From the NCBI GenBank assembly GCA_905233345.1, contig CAJODQ010000003.1, forward strand, positions 52,600 to 116,599: 64,000 nucleotides of DNA, in the 5' to 3' direction. The translations under genes and the position numbers were made by a program. A model generated the notes under the pieces. It was not told the DNA's origin and did no database searches. It saw only the letters and a list, made by a program, of their open reading frames with translations. Source of the DNA: an uncultured Bacteroidales bacterium (GTDB lineage: Bacteria; Bacteroidota; Bacteroidia; Bacteroidales; UBA932). How positions within the stretch are numbered: the stretch's first letter is position 1; the number at the start of each line of letters is the position of its first letter. Below, piece after piece: positions 48,744 to 58,622 of this stretch.

Positions 48744-50858
48744 ATGGAAAGATTTTGCTATCCCTTTCTGCTCCTTTCCCTTGCCGTGTTGCTGATGCTC
48801 TCCGCGTGCCGGGAAGATCCCTTGTCGGCCGACATCACGCTGGATGCGGACTACAGCGGCGTCACCGCAGCGCTGGACGAAATGGCGTCGTCGCTTGCCA
48901 GCCAGCTGGCGGCGATCGAGCAAGCTGTCGATGAGGGCCTTGCAGACAATCAGGAGGCCCTGCGGCAGATCCAGGCGATGGTCGCATCGCTGAACGGCAC
49001 GATGGAAGAGAAACTCTCGGCCATCGCATCGGTGGTCAAGCTGCAGACCACGGGCCTGGAAGCGAAACTGGGCCTGATTGAAGCGGCGGTACAGGAAGGC
49101 TTTGCCGCGGACACGACGCAGCAGGCGCTGCTCCGCGCAGCCATCGATGCCGTAGAAGGCAAACTGGAGACGAAACTCGCTGCGGTCGAAGCCGCCGTAC
49201 AGGGCCAGACGCTGAACCTGGAGACGAAACTGGGCCTGATCGAGGCAACGGTCCGGACGCTTGCGGCCACAGACGACGAAGCCTGTGCGCTGATCCGGGA
49301 GGCCATTGTGTCGCTGGAGGGCACGCTGGAAGAAAAACTGTCAGCCATTGCAGCGGCAGTTGAGGCGCAGTCGGCGGGCCTGGCGACAAAAATCGAATTG
49401 ATCGCTGCGGCGCTGGGAGCGGGTTTTCTCGACGAAACGGAGGCTGTCCGGACGGCGCAGACGGCCCTTGCGGCCAGCCTGGACAGCCTCGATGCCAGCA
49501 TCGCGCAGGTCGGGGATGAAATCGTGGCGCAGCTGGATACCCTGGCTTCCCAGATGACCCCCGAAGAACTGGCCAAGGCCTTCCAGGGCATCCGCGCAGC
49601 TATCATCAACCAGACCCAGTCGACGACAGGGCTTCTGGCCGCCCTTCAGCGGGCGCTCGTCGAGCTGGAAGAAGCCATTGTCCCGTTCCGGCTGATATAT
49701 CTGGGGGAACCGACACTGACGACGGCAGCCGGCGGTTCATGGCGAGCCGACATCCAGGTCAATCCGGCGAATGCGGTCATCGACGAAGCAAAGCTGAAGC
49801 TGGACATTCTTTCGAGGAAGCAGTTCTTCCCGACCTGGGGCAACAATGCCCAGGGCGATGCATCGTCCATCCTGTATTCCCTCTCGTTGACGGCCGATCC
49901 CTCGGTCGAAGGAAAGTATGCCGTCACCATATCCTGCCAGTGCCCTTATGTTGTCTGGGACGAAGTTACCGTGGCTCTTTCGGCGGCCTGTGGCAACACT
50001 CAGAAACCGAAATATATCACTTCGGATTCTTTTAAACTTGTGATGGTGCCGAAACCCTTGAAAGGCCTTAAATATTGGACCTATCCTGCCGCTTCTTTCA
50101 CATTTAAAAGAGGCGGGAGTGTAAACAATATCTATTATGCGCTGGACAGCGGAATCTTCGAAACGAAAGACGGGTCTGATACCCGTACCTATAATGCCTC
50201 GTTCATCGATTCTGTACGCTTCGTTCCTGAGAACGAAGGCATGGCACCTATGTTCATCCAGCTTGACAAGGAAAAGAAGATGATAGTGTTCATCCCCGAT
50301 ACGGCAGGTATCACCTATACCCAGTCCTGGCCGGACGCCAAGGATCCGTCCTACGGTTGGCAGATCTGGCATAATTTCAAGGATTCTTCCGGGGTCAAGC
50401 ATGAGTCCCTGCTGGGCAAGCTGGTCCTGACGGACCGCTGGCATGTCAAGGATACGATCCAGATCCGTCCTGAAAAAGAGATCGGGTGGTACAATGCCGT
50501 CTGGTTCCCTGAAAGAGCCATTGTCGGGGTTAACGATATCCAGGAGGACAATACCGCGGTTGTCGATATCACAAGCCTGTTCTCTAAACTGGGTTTGCGG
50601 AGAGAGTGGCTGGAGGGCCGTTTTATTTTGCAGGAACAATATGGAGACCTTGAGGGCCCGTATTTTAAGATGTCGGCCCAGCTGCTGCCGGAAACGCTGA
50701 AATTGGCCGTGCGGTTCCAGGCAGATCCTGTGCCCGGAGCAGAATTCGGCTTGACAGCCCATTACGACCTGTGGATCTTCCCCACGGAGACCGACCCTCA
50801 GTTCAAGATACTGGCGCTATCATTCTCTTATAGTCTGGTCGTAACGATCGTGAATTAG
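48744..50858 (+). CDS. Tandem stalk-like lipoprotein paralogue 5
   Basis: 704 residues. Lipobox ends LSAC (Cys 22), then REDPLSADITLDADYSGVTAALDEMASSL. The repeats run to about residue 310 (TGLEAKLGLIEAAVQEGF, LNLETKLGLIEATVRTL), followed by FRLIYLGEPTLTTAAGG, VFIPDTAGITY and KLVLTDRWHVKD in the beta-rich half. The basic Arg right after the lipid Cys differs from the acidic residues of the other four. It is the last member; the POT transporter has its own promoter 34 bases downstream. Confidence 0.8.
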   Translation: MERFCYPFLLLSLAVLLMLSACREDPLSADITLDADYSGVTAALDEMASSLASQLAAIEQAVDEGLADNQEALRQIQAMVASLNGTMEEKLSAIASVVKLQTTGLEAKLGLIEAAVQEGFAADTTQQALLRAAIDAVEGKLETKLAAVEAAVQGQTLNLETKLGLIEATVRTLAATDDEACALIREAIVSLEGTLEEKLSAIAAAVEAQSAGLATKIELIAAALGAGFLDETEAVRTAQTALAASLDSLDASIAQVGDEIVAQLDTLASQMTPEELAKAFQGIRAAIINQTQSTTGLLAALQRALVELEEAIVPFRLIYLGEPTLTTAAGGSWRADIQVNPANAVIDEAKLKLDILSRKQFFPTWGNNAQGDASSILYSLSLTADPSVEGKYAVTISCQCPYVVWDEVTVALSAACGNTQKPKYITSDSFKLVMVPKPLKGLKYWTYPAASFTFKRGGSVNNIYYALDSGIFETKDGSDTRTYNASFIDSVRFVPENEGMAPMFIQLDKEKKMIVFIPDTAGITYTQSWPDAKDPSYGWQIWHNFKDSSGVKHESLLGKLVLTDRWHVKDTIQIRPEKEIGWYNAVWFPERAIVGVNDIQEDNTAVVDITSLFSKLGLRREWLEGRFILQEQYGDLEGPYFKMSAQLLPETLKLAVRFQADPVPGAEFGLTAHYDLWIFPTETDPQFKILALSFSYSLVVTIVN

Positions 50859-50891
50859 CATTTCCGTCATCCTTGTTCAGAGAGTTTTTGT

Positions 50892-50899
50892 TAACTTTG
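50892..50899 (+). promoter_or_regulatory. -7 box TAACTTTG upstream of the POT transporter gene
   Basis: TAACTTTG lies 33 bases before the ATG at 50933, and a CTTG element is 16 bases upstream of the box. It separates the transporter from the lipoprotein array. Confidence 0.55.
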
Positions 50900-50932
50900 T
50901 AGGACTTTGTAGAAATTCAATATCAAAAAAAC

Positions 50933-52639
50933 ATGAAAATACTTTCCGTACTGACCAATCTGTGGAACAGCAACGCTACGATGGTGCTGCTGACCCTGAT
51001 CCTGATCATCGTCGCTATCTTCGTCGTCTATTACCTGAAGAAGGCGAAAGAACACCCGAAGGGCCTGATCGCGGCCGCCTTGAGCAACATGGGCGAGCGC
51101 TTCGGCTACTACATCATGAACGCCGTGCTGCTGCTCTTCCTCGTGTCGAAATTCGGCCTGCCCGACGGCACTGCTGGCCTCATCTACTCCTTCTTCTACT
51201 TCGGCATCTACATCCTCGCCCTCGTGGGCGGTCTGATCGCCGACAAGACCCAGAACTACAACCGTACCATCCAGATCGGCCTCTTCATCATGGCAGCTGG
51301 CTATGTGGCCCTCGCCATTCCGCTCTTCAGCAAGGTCGACGGCATGGTGGTCGACGGCAACGGCGGCTGGTGGGGTATCCTGATCTTCACCTGCCTGGCC
51401 CTGCTCTGCATCGCCTTCGGTAACGGCCTGTTCAAGGGCAACCTCCAGGCCCTCGTCGGCAAACTCTACGACGAATTCGAAGAAGAAGAAGCCAAGAAAG
51501 GCCCCGAAGCCCTGAAGATCGCCAAGGATAAACGCGACTCCGGCTTCCAGATTTTCTACGTGTTCATCAACATCGGCGGCGTGATCGCCCCGTTCATCGC
51601 TCCGATCCTCCGCAAATGGTGGCTGTCCCGCAGCAACTTCATCTACAACGCCGATATGGCCGGCCTGTGCCACAAGTTCATCGGCGGCGACCATGCCATC
51701 GTCGAATCCCAGAAATTTATTGAGACGGCCAACGCATCCGTGACGGATCCCGCCGTGCTCGCCGACCCGGCGAAGTTCTGCTCCGACTATGTGGAAGTGT
51801 TCAACACCGGTATCCACTGGGCCTTCATCGTGTCGGCCCTCGCCATGATCACTTCGCTGGTCATCTTCCTCTGCACCAAGCACATCTTCCCGCAGCCGGG
51901 TAAGAAAGTCGCTGCCCGGAGCGTCGAATACACGCAGGAAGAGAAACTCGCCATGGCCAAGGAAATCAAGCAGCGCATGGCCGCCCTCTTCGCCGTGCTC
52001 GGCATCGCCATCTTCTTCTGGCTCTCGTTCCACCAGAACGGCCAGTCGCTGATGGTCTTCGCCCGTGACTTCGTGGATTCCTCGAAGATCGCACCGGAGA
52101 TCTCGCAAGCCCTCAACCCGCTGTATGTGATTATCCTCACCCCGATCGTGATGGGTATCTTCGCCGCCCTGGCCCGCAAGGGCAAAGGCGTGTCGACGCC
52201 CCGCAAGATCTCGATGGGTATGTTCATCGCCGGCCTGGCCTACCTCTTCCTGGTCGTCCTCTCGCTGGTCCACCACTATCCCTCCGGCAACGAGTTCCGC
52301 GCCATGGACTCCATCCAGATGGAGGCGGCCGGCCTGGAGAAATGCGGCTATTGGGTGATGTTCGTGATTTACTTCTTCCTGACCGTCGCCGAGCTGCTGA
52401 TCTCGCCGCTGGGCCTGAGCTTCGTCTCGAAGGTCGCACCGAAGAACATGGTCGGCCTCTGCCAGGGCCTCTGGCTGGGTGCTACCGCTATCGGCAACCT
52501 CTTCATCTTCGTCGGCCCGATCATGCTCAATGCCTGGCCGATCTGGAAGTGCTGGATGGTGTTCCTCATCATCTGCTTCGTATCGATGTCCATCATGCTC
52601 GGCATGGTGAAGTGGCTCGAGAAGGTCACGAAAGCGTAA
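50933..52639 (+). CDS. POT-family proton-coupled peptide transporter
   Basis: A 568-residue inner-membrane MFS carrier of the proton-dependent oligopeptide (POT/PTR2) family, importing di- and tripeptides. The family ExxERF-type motif appears as MGERFGYYIMNAVLLLFLVSKF; GNGLFKGNLQALVGKLYDE and FQIFYVFINIGGVIAPFIAP correspond to the second POT signature region. About 13-14 membrane segments are visible. A soluble insert of roughly 60 residues near 225-290 (SNFIYNADMAGLCHKF...) lies after TM6. The family is sure; specificity is not. Confidence 0.9.
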   Translation: MKILSVLTNLWNSNATMVLLTLILIIVAIFVVYYLKKAKEHPKGLIAAALSNMGERFGYYIMNAVLLLFLVSKFGLPDGTAGLIYSFFYFGIYILALVGGLIADKTQNYNRTIQIGLFIMAAGYVALAIPLFSKVDGMVVDGNGGWWGILIFTCLALLCIAFGNGLFKGNLQALVGKLYDEFEEEEAKKGPEALKIAKDKRDSGFQIFYVFINIGGVIAPFIAPILRKWWLSRSNFIYNADMAGLCHKFIGGDHAIVESQKFIETANASVTDPAVLADPAKFCSDYVEVFNTGIHWAFIVSALAMITSLVIFLCTKHIFPQPGKKVAARSVEYTQEEKLAMAKEIKQRMAALFAVLGIAIFFWLSFHQNGQSLMVFARDFVDSSKIAPEISQALNPLYVIILTPIVMGIFAALARKGKGVSTPRKISMGMFIAGLAYLFLVVLSLVHHYPSGNEFRAMDSIQMEAAGLEKCGYWVMFVIYFFLTVAELLISPLGLSFVSKVAPKNMVGLCQGLWLGATAIGNLFIFVGPIMLNAWPIWKCWMVFLIICFVSMSIMLGMVKWLEKVTKA

Positions 52640-52655
52640 ACCTGAGTTTTCAGCG

Positions 52656-53600
52656 ATGCTGAAGATCGTATTTTTGGATGCACAGACGCTGGGGAATGAT
52701 GTTTCCCTGGCGCCTGTCGCTTCTTTGGGCGATTATGTCGCCTATCCTTCGACCCGGCCCGAAGAGGTCTTTGACCGTATCCATGGCTTTGACGTGGTGA
52801 TTACCAACAAAGTGTGGATGGGGAAGGAGCAGATCGATTCCAATCCTGCCCTGAAACTCATTTGCGTGGCGGCCACGGGAACCAACAACGTGGATACGGA
52901 GTATGCCGCCTCGAAAGGAATCCCCGTGCGCAATGCGGTGGACTATTCTACGGAGAGCGTAACGCAGGTCACATGGATGCACATCCTCAATCTGGTAGGG
53001 AAGGCCCGGTATTTCGATGACTATGTCAAGAGCGGCGCCTATAGCGCCAGTGGTTGCTTCACCAATGCTGTGGAGCCCTTCTTCGAGCTGAAAGGCAAGA
53101 CTTTCGGCACGGTGGGCCTGGGCAACATCGGTTCCCGGGTGGCGGCCATCGCCGAGGCCTTCGGCATGCAGGTACTCTATTATCCGACTTCCGGCAAGCC
53201 GCACTCTAACCGCTACGAGGCCGATACCGACCTGTACCATTTCCTCAAGCGCTGCGATGTGGTTTCCATTCACTGTCCGCTGAATGCGCGGACCCAAGGG
53301 TTGATCGGCTTCGAAGCCCTGTGTCAGATGAAACCCGGCGCTGTGATCGTCAACATGGGCCGTGGCGGCATCATTGTGGAGGCGGACCTGGTCCGTGCCC
53401 TGGATGAAGGCCGGATCGCCGGTGCGGCGGTCGATGTTTTTACGAAGGAACCGCTGCCTGCTGATCATCCGTATCTTCACCTGCAGCATCCGGAACGATT
53501 ATTGCTGACACCGCACATCGGCTGGGCGAGCCGCGAGGCCCGCATCTGCCTGGTGGCGAAGATCGCCGAAAACATTAAAAACACATTGAAAATCAATTAA
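52656..53600 (+). CDS. D-2-hydroxyacid dehydrogenase (glycerate dehydrogenase-like)
   Basis: A 314-residue NAD-dependent cytosolic oxidoreductase. Catalytic features of the family are ATGTNNVD, the nucleotide-binding GTVGLGNIGSRVA, NMGRGGI with the active-site Arg loop, GAAVDVFTKEPLP with the Glu, and LLTPHIGWAS with the catalytic His. It most resembles glycerate/hydroxypyruvate reductases, but substrate cannot be told. It follows the transporter by 16 bases. Confidence 0.88.
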   Translation: MLKIVFLDAQTLGNDVSLAPVASLGDYVAYPSTRPEEVFDRIHGFDVVITNKVWMGKEQIDSNPALKLICVAATGTNNVDTEYAASKGIPVRNAVDYSTESVTQVTWMHILNLVGKARYFDDYVKSGAYSASGCFTNAVEPFFELKGKTFGTVGLGNIGSRVAAIAEAFGMQVLYYPTSGKPHSNRYEADTDLYHFLKRCDVVSIHCPLNARTQGLIGFEALCQMKPGAVIVNMGRGGIIVEADLVRALDEGRIAGAAVDVFTKEPLPADHPYLHLQHPERLLLTPHIGWASREARICLVAKIAENIKNTLKIN

Positions 53601-53612
53601 ATTCTTACTGAT

Positions 53613-54161
53613 ATGACTGTTATTATCATCATTGCCATCGTGGCCATTCTGGTCCTTTGGGTCATTTCCGTCCAGCGGAAACTCGTCAAACAGGAAGAAA
53701 TCTGCAAGAACGGCCTCAGCCAGATCGGCGTCCAGCAGGCCAGCCGCTGGGATGCCCTCACCGCCATCGCCGAACTGATCAAGGGTTACTCCGAGCATGA
53801 GTACAAGACCATCAGCGACACCATCGCGCAGCGCCGTCCCATTACCTCCGGCAGCACGACTGCTGATGCCAACGCGCAGGAGAACCTCTTCACGCAGGCC
53901 ATGTCCGCCCTCAATGTCGTGGTGGAGCGCTATCCGGAACTGAAGGCCAACGAGCAGTTCAACAAAGGTATCGACAATGTCAACCTCTATGAGAACCAGG
54001 TGCGTATGAGCCGTATGGTCTACAACGACTCTGTCACCAAGTTCAACCAGCTGATCCGTCAGTTCCCCGACTCCATCGTGGCCTCGATGCTGCACTTCGT
54101 GCCGCGCGAATACCTGCAGGAGAACGTGGGCAAGACCGACATGCCTTCCATGAAAATCTAA
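53613..54161 (+). CDS. LemA-family protein
   Basis: A 182-residue protein with one N-terminal transmembrane helix (VIIIIAIVAILVLWVISVQRKLV) and a helical extracytoplasmic domain. LemA hallmarks are NGLSQIGVQQASRWDALTAI, AQENLFTQAMSALNVVVERYPELKANEQF and VRMSRMVYNDSVTKFNQLIRQFP. The molecular function of the family is unknown. It is four bases before the DUF2207 gene, a pairing seen in many genomes. Confidence 0.93.
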   Translation: MTVIIIIAIVAILVLWVISVQRKLVKQEEICKNGLSQIGVQQASRWDALTAIAELIKGYSEHEYKTISDTIAQRRPITSGSTTADANAQENLFTQAMSALNVVVERYPELKANEQFNKGIDNVNLYENQVRMSRMVYNDSVTKFNQLIRQFPDSIVASMLHFVPREYLQENVGKTDMPSMKI

Positions 54162-54165
54162 GTGG

Positions 54166-55854
54166 ATGAAATGCTTTAGCTGGATTTTCGCACTCATCCT
54201 CGCATGCCTGACGGCCCTTCCCGCCGCCGCGCAGAACCAGGTGCACGACGTCGACATCACCGTCACGCTCGACACCGATGGCAGCGCGAAGGTGCGGGAG
54301 GTCTGGGACATGACCCTTAGCCGGGGTACCGAGGTGTACCTGGGCCGCGAGAATCTGGGCGACATCAAGATCCTCGACCTGACCGTCTCCGACGAGACGG
54401 GGGAGGTCTATACGACCGACCGGTCCTGGGATGCCGACCGCTCTTTTGAAAAAAAGAAGAATCACTGCGGCCTGAATTCCATCTCCGGCGGCTATGAGAT
54501 CTGCTGGGGTATCGGGGAATACGGACGTCGTACGTACACCGTCGACTACACCTTGACCAACCTGGTCAAGAGCCTCGACGACTACGACATGATCCACTAC
54601 CAGTTCTACACGCCCAACGATTTCCGCGGCGAGCACGTGAAGGTGACCATCGAGAAGCCCGGCTTCGAGATGGATACCCTCACGCGCATCTGGGGTTTCG
54701 GCTACGACGGCTACATCTGGCGGGAAGACGGCAAGGTGATCGCCGAGAGTGAGAACCCGCTCGAACCGGACCACTCCGTCATCGTGCTCATGCGCTTTGA
54801 CAAGGGTGTCTTCGATTCCCAGAGCGTGCAGGAACGCCCGTTCAGTGCGGTGCTCGACCGGGCCCTGGAGGGTGCCGACGAACCCGATGTGCCGATGAGC
54901 AAGGCGCAGGAAACACTCTATGCGATCCTGGGCTTCATCTTCTTCTTCGGCATGTGCCTGTTGCCGGTGCTCCCGTTCATCTTCTACCGCTTCCAGAAGC
55001 GCAAACAGAAGAAGAACACCTTCGGTACGCGTAAGCTTTCCACCATCCCTTGGTCGCGTGATATTCCGTACGGCAGCGACATCCTGAAGAACTACTATGT
55101 GGTGTCCACCAGCCCTGACCTGAAGACGAAGAAAAATTCCGTAGCTTCCGCGATGATCCTGCACATGCTGCAGGTGGGTGCCCTGACCGCTTCCCGCGAC
55201 CTGGCGACCGGCAAGGTGGAGATCCGCTTCAACCCCGACAACTTCAACGCCTTCAAGCAGCTCGACCACACCGAGGAATCGCTCTGGAAATTCATGTATG
55301 AAGCCAGCGGCGAAAACAAGGTGTTGGAAGAGAAGGAGTTCTCGAAGTGGGCCAAGAACCACAACAGTACCCTGGTCAACTGGACCAGCCGGGTCAAGAG
55401 CAGCGGCCTCTCGAAACTGAAAGGCGGCGGCTATTACGATGCCGGCAAGTACACGTTGCGGGGCCAGACGGAGAACCGCAAGATCGTCGGTTTCCGGAAG
55501 TTCCTGGAAGACACGACGCTCATCAAGCAGCGCACGACGCCCGAGGTGGCGCTGTGGCGCGACTACCTGATCTTCGCCTCGCTCTTCGGCATCGCTGACA
55601 AGGTGGCCAAGGAGCTCAAGGACATCGATCCGGTGATGTTTGAGAAGGCTTGCTCGATGAACTACAACGACATGTCCAACGTGATCTACCTGACGCGTTC
55701 GTATGCCGATACGCTGGCGCGCTATGCGACCCCGCCCACGCCGTCGTATTCCGGCGGCTCGCTCGGCGGATTCAGCCGCAGCGGCGGCGGCGGCCACTCG
55801 TCCTTTGGTGGCGGTGGCGGCTTCTCCGGCGGTGGTCACAGCGGCGTACGGTAG
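54166..55854 (+). CDS. DUF2207 membrane protein
   Basis: 562 residues: a signal peptide (CFSWIFALILACLTALPAAAQ), an N-terminal beta-rich DUF2207 domain (VHDVDITVTLDTDGSAKVREVWDM...), a central membrane segment (about residues 244-275, LYAILGFIFFFGMCLLPVLPFIFY), a helical cytoplasmic region, and a Gly/Ser-rich tail (GGGGHSSFGGGGGFSGGGHSG). This architecture is standard for DUF2207 proteins paired with LemA. The function is unknown; an envelope role is likely from the localisation. It ends just before the tRNA-Leu promoter. Confidence 0.88.
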   Translation: MKCFSWIFALILACLTALPAAAQNQVHDVDITVTLDTDGSAKVREVWDMTLSRGTEVYLGRENLGDIKILDLTVSDETGEVYTTDRSWDADRSFEKKKNHCGLNSISGGYEICWGIGEYGRRTYTVDYTLTNLVKSLDDYDMIHYQFYTPNDFRGEHVKVTIEKPGFEMDTLTRIWGFGYDGYIWREDGKVIAESENPLEPDHSVIVLMRFDKGVFDSQSVQERPFSAVLDRALEGADEPDVPMSKAQETLYAILGFIFFFGMCLLPVLPFIFYRFQKRKQKKNTFGTRKLSTIPWSRDIPYGSDILKNYYVVSTSPDLKTKKNSVASAMILHMLQVGALTASRDLATGKVEIRFNPDNFNAFKQLDHTEESLWKFMYEASGENKVLEEKEFSKWAKNHNSTLVNWTSRVKSSGLSKLKGGGYYDAGKYTLRGQTENRKIVGFRKFLEDTTLIKQRTTPEVALWRDYLIFASLFGIADKVAKELKDIDPVMFEKACSMNYNDMSNVIYLTRSYADTLARYATPPTPSYSGGSLGGFSRSGGGGHSSFGGGGGFSGGGHSGVR

Positions 55855-55881
55855 CATTGGGAGCAAAAATCAGCAAAAAAA

Positions 55882-55912
55882 TTTGCATAGTTCAAAATTA
55901 GCTGTACCTTTG
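55882..55912 (+). promoter_or_regulatory. Promoter TTTG-N19-TACCTTTG for tRNA-Leu
   Basis: A TTTG at 55882-55885 and TACCTTTG at 55905-55912 with exactly 19 bases between match the Bacteroidota -33/-7 consensus. The tRNA begins 14 bases after the -7 box. This is the clearest promoter in the window. Confidence 0.85.
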
Positions 55913-55926
55913 CAATCCCAATCCCC

Positions 55927-56012
55927 GCCCAGGTGGTGAAATTGGTAGACACGCCAGCTTGAGGGGCTGGTGCCCGCTTTAGGGCGTGCAAGTTCGAGTC
56001 TTGTCCTGGGCA
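55927..56012 (+). tRNA. tRNA-Leu (anticodon GAG)
   Basis: An 86-base cloverleaf with a long variable arm: acceptor GCCCAGG/CCTGGGC, D arm GTGGTGAAATTGGTAGAC, anticodon stem CCAGC/GCTGG around loop TTGAGGG, and T arm with GTTCGAGTC. The long variable arm is typical of tRNA-Leu. Discriminator A at 56012; CCA is not encoded. Confidence 0.95.
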
Positions 56013-56015
56013 CGC

Positions 56016-56048
56016 GAAAAAAGACCTGCAACAGCAGGTCTTTTTTCG
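56016..56048 (+). terminator. Terminator after tRNA-Leu
   Basis: GAAAAAAGACCTGC and GCAGGTCTTTTTTC form a long stem around AACA, with the T-run within and after the right arm. Strong intrinsic terminator, effective in both directions. Confidence 0.88.
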
Positions 56049-56058
56049 TATAATACCC

Positions 56059-56066
56059 TATCTTTG
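56059..56066 (+). promoter_or_regulatory. -7 box TATCTTTG for the ABC transporter operon
   Basis: TATCTTTG ends four bases before the ATG at 56071, which predicts a leaderless or nearly leaderless mRNA. The region upstream is the tRNA terminator, so no good -33 box is visible. Confidence 0.6.
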
Positions 56067-56070
56067 CTGC

Positions 56071-57561
56071 ATGAAAAAGCCTGTTTCCCTTATTGTCGGC
56101 GCCCTTTTTGTTCTCATCGGCATGGTTTCCTGCTCTTCCGGCGAGAAAAAGGTTGCGCAACTGCATGGCGAGGAAGATATCGTGGGGCTGACGGTCGCTA
56201 CGACAGCAGGATCCTGCTATGACCTGGACCTGTCCCAAAGGGACGATATCCATCTCCTGCTGTTCAACAGGGATGCCGACCTCCTCAATTCCCTTCTGAC
56301 GGGGCAGTCTGATGTCATCATTAACGACGAGACCATTTTCAATTCCGAGATCCGTCGCGATTTCGGTGTCAAGATCGCCTTCAAGGGAGATCAGGAGTTC
56401 CCGACTGCCCTTATGTTTCGGAAAGATGCCGAAGGCGAGCAGCTCGCGCTGGCGATGAACACGGTCCAGAACAGCCTGTTGGAAGATGGAACCATGCAGA
56501 CACTCCAGGACTTCTGGCTTACGGATGCATATCTCGACAATCGGACGGAACGTCACATCCCGGTCGCGACGGAGGGGAAAGCGCTGCGTGTGGTCTGCAT
56601 CACCAATATGGCACCCATTTCCTTCATGATCGGCGACGAATGGTATGGTTTCGAAGTCGATCTGCTCCGTGCGCTCTCGTCTTATTTGCACAGGCCCTTG
56701 GAAATCAGTCTGTACGATGCTTCCGGCATGATCGCTATACGGAACGGCATGGCCGACGTCCTCATCGGCGGCATGTTCGTCACACCGGAGCGGCAGGAGG
56801 AATTTGTCTTTGCCAACCCCTATCACAACTTTCATCCGGCCTATTACGTGCTGGACCAGGAAGCAAGGGCCGATGCCACAACGAACTATTGGGAGCGTTT
56901 CAAAACGAGCCTTCATAAAAATCTCATCGAAGAATCCCGCTGGAAATATATCACGTCGGGCCTGCTGGAAACCCTGAAGATTACGATCCTGGCCATCCTG
57001 TTGGGTTCCGTGCTGGGCGTCGGACTCTGCGCCATGACCCGCAGCCGGCGGAATTGGGTGCGCAAGACAGCCGGATTCTACAACTGGTTCATGGCCGGGA
57101 TTCCCATCCTGGTGCTCCTGCTGATCCTGTTCTACGTGGTCTTCGCGCGCAGCGGCCTGCATCCTGCCACGGTGGCCATCATCGCTTTCGCCCTGGATTT
57201 TGCGGCAGGAGCCGGCGATATCTACAATACTTCGCTGAATGCCGTTCCACACGGCCAGACTGAGGCCGGCCTGGCGCTGGGCTTTACCCGGATCCAGACC
57301 TTCTTCCACATCGTGTTCCCGCAGGCGCTCAAAAACGGTCTGCCGCTCTACCAGAGTCTCTGCATCTCGCTGCTCAAGGGCACTTCGATCGTCGGTTATA
57401 TCGCCATCCAGGACCTGACGCGCGCCGGGGACATGATCCGCAGCCGGACTTTCGACCCGTTCATCCCCCTCTTGGTGGTCACGGTCCTTTATTTCCTCCT
57501 GGCGTGGCTGATCGCCGTTCTTTTGAAATGGGCCATGCCTAGAAACCAGCACGTGTTATGA
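56071..57561 (+). CDS. Amino-acid ABC transporter binding-protein/permease fusion lipoprotein
   Basis: A 496-residue fusion. A lipoprotein-like signal ends MVSC (Cys 21). Two solute-binding-like segments follow: residues 35-168 ([34 protein letters not shown]) and about 170-275 ([49 protein letters not shown]). Residues about 295-496 are a His/Glu-type permease with [26 protein letters not shown] as the EAA loop. Such binding-protein-permease fusions are known for glutamine/polar amino acid importers. It overlaps the ATPase gene by four bases. The doubled binding-like segment is odd; the first half may be a degenerate domain. Confidence 0.82.
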   Translation: MKKPVSLIVGALFVLIGMVSCSSGEKKVAQLHGEEDIVGLTVATTAGSCYDLDLSQRDDIHLLLFNRDADLLNSLLTGQSDVIINDETIFNSEIRRDFGVKIAFKGDQEFPTALMFRKDAEGEQLALAMNTVQNSLLEDGTMQTLQDFWLTDAYLDNRTERHIPVATEGKALRVVCITNMAPISFMIGDEWYGFEVDLLRALSSYLHRPLEISLYDASGMIAIRNGMADVLIGGMFVTPERQEEFVFANPYHNFHPAYYVLDQEARADATTNYWERFKTSLHKNLIEESRWKYITSGLLETLKITILAILLGSVLGVGLCAMTRSRRNWVRKTAGFYNWFMAGIPILVLLLILFYVVFARSGLHPATVAIIAFALDFAAGAGDIYNTSLNAVPHGQTEAGLALGFTRIQTFFHIVFPQALKNGLPLYQSLCISLLKGTSIVGYIAIQDLTRAGDMIRSRTFDPFIPLLVVTVLYFLLAWLIAVLLKWAMPRNQHVL

Positions 57562-58622
57562 TCAGCGTCAAACATCTGAGCAAGACCTATCGCAATCCGG
57601 ACGGCAGCAGCCTGACGGTCCTCAAGGACATCAACTGTGAGATCCAGCCCGGCGAGGTGATCAGCATCATCGGCCCGTCGGGTACGGGAAAGAGTACTTT
57701 CCTGCGGGCGCTCAACCTGCTGGACCCGCCTACAAGCGGAGAAATCCTCTATAATGGCGAGAACATCCTGGCCAAGGGTTATCCGGTGCACAAACTGCGT
57801 CAGAAGATGGGCATGGTGTTCCAGAACTTCAATCTCTTCGAACACATGACCGTACTCGAGAACATCATGTATGCGCCGGTGAAGATTCTGGGAAAAAGTA
57901 TGGCCGATGCCCGCGAAGAAGCTCTTTCCCTGCTTCGCAAGGTGGGCCTGGCCGAGAAGGCCGAAGTCTACCCTTCGTCCCTTTCGGGTGGCCAGAAGCA
58001 GCGTGTGGCCATTGCCCGCTGCCTGGCCATGAATCCGGAGGTCATCCTCTTCGACGAGCCGACGTCCGCCCTCGATCCCACGATGGTCGGCGAAGTGCTC
58101 AGCGTCATGCGCCAGCTGGCGCGCGACGGGATGACGATGCTCATCGTGACGCACGAGATGCGATTCGCCCGCGACGTCAGCACCCGCATCTTCTTCATGA
58201 ACGGCGGCTATATCCATGAGGATGGCACGCCGCAGCAGATCTTCGAGAATCCCCGGCGCAGCGCCACCAAGGAATTCACGCAACGCATCCGCCGCGAGGT
58301 CTTCGAAGTCACCGCCGACGATTTCGACCTTCCGGGCATGTTTACCACGATGACGCGCTTCTGCATCAAGAACAACATCCCGCAGTACTGTGACCGCGTC
58401 GAGAAGATCAGCGAGCTGATGGTCACCGACATCATGGCGGCATACCGGCCCATGACCGTGCGCCTCAACTACAAGGAAATCGCCGACGAAGCCTCCCTCG
58501 ACTTCATGGTGGAGAACCTGCAGGAAACCCCGCTCAAGAACCGGGAGGCACTGTTGCCCCTGTGCCGTGAGATCATTGAAGAACCCACCACGCGCGGTTT
58601 CCGCGTGAAACTGCTGCTATGA
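57558..58622 (+). CDS. Polar amino-acid ABC transporter ATPase with a C-terminal extension
   Basis: 354 residues. Residues 1-245 are a GlnQ/HisP-type ATPase: Walker [10 protein letters not shown] (39-47), Q-loop [13 protein letters not shown], signature [16 protein letters not shown], Walker [14 protein letters not shown] and switch His in [11 protein letters not shown]. The remaining ~105 residues ([37 protein letters not shown]) are not part of a normal GlnQ and are unrecognised. The ATGA overlap with the upstream fusion and the four-base overlap with menG suggest one transcript. Confidence 0.9.
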   Translation: MISVKHLSKTYRNPDGSSLTVLKDINCEIQPGEVISIIGPSGTGKSTFLRALNLLDPPTSGEILYNGENILAKGYPVHKLRQKMGMVFQNFNLFEHMTVLENIMYAPVKILGKSMADAREEALSLLRKVGLAEKAEVYPSSLSGGQKQRVAIARCLAMNPEVILFDEPTSALDPTMVGEVLSVMRQLARDGMTMLIVTHEMRFARDVSTRIFFMNGGYIHEDGTPQQIFENPRRSATKEFTQRIRREVFEVTADDFDLPGMFTTMTRFCIKNNIPQYCDRVEKISELMVTDIMAAYRPMTVRLNYKEIADEASLDFMVENLQETPLKNREALLPLCREIIEEPTTRGFRVKLLL

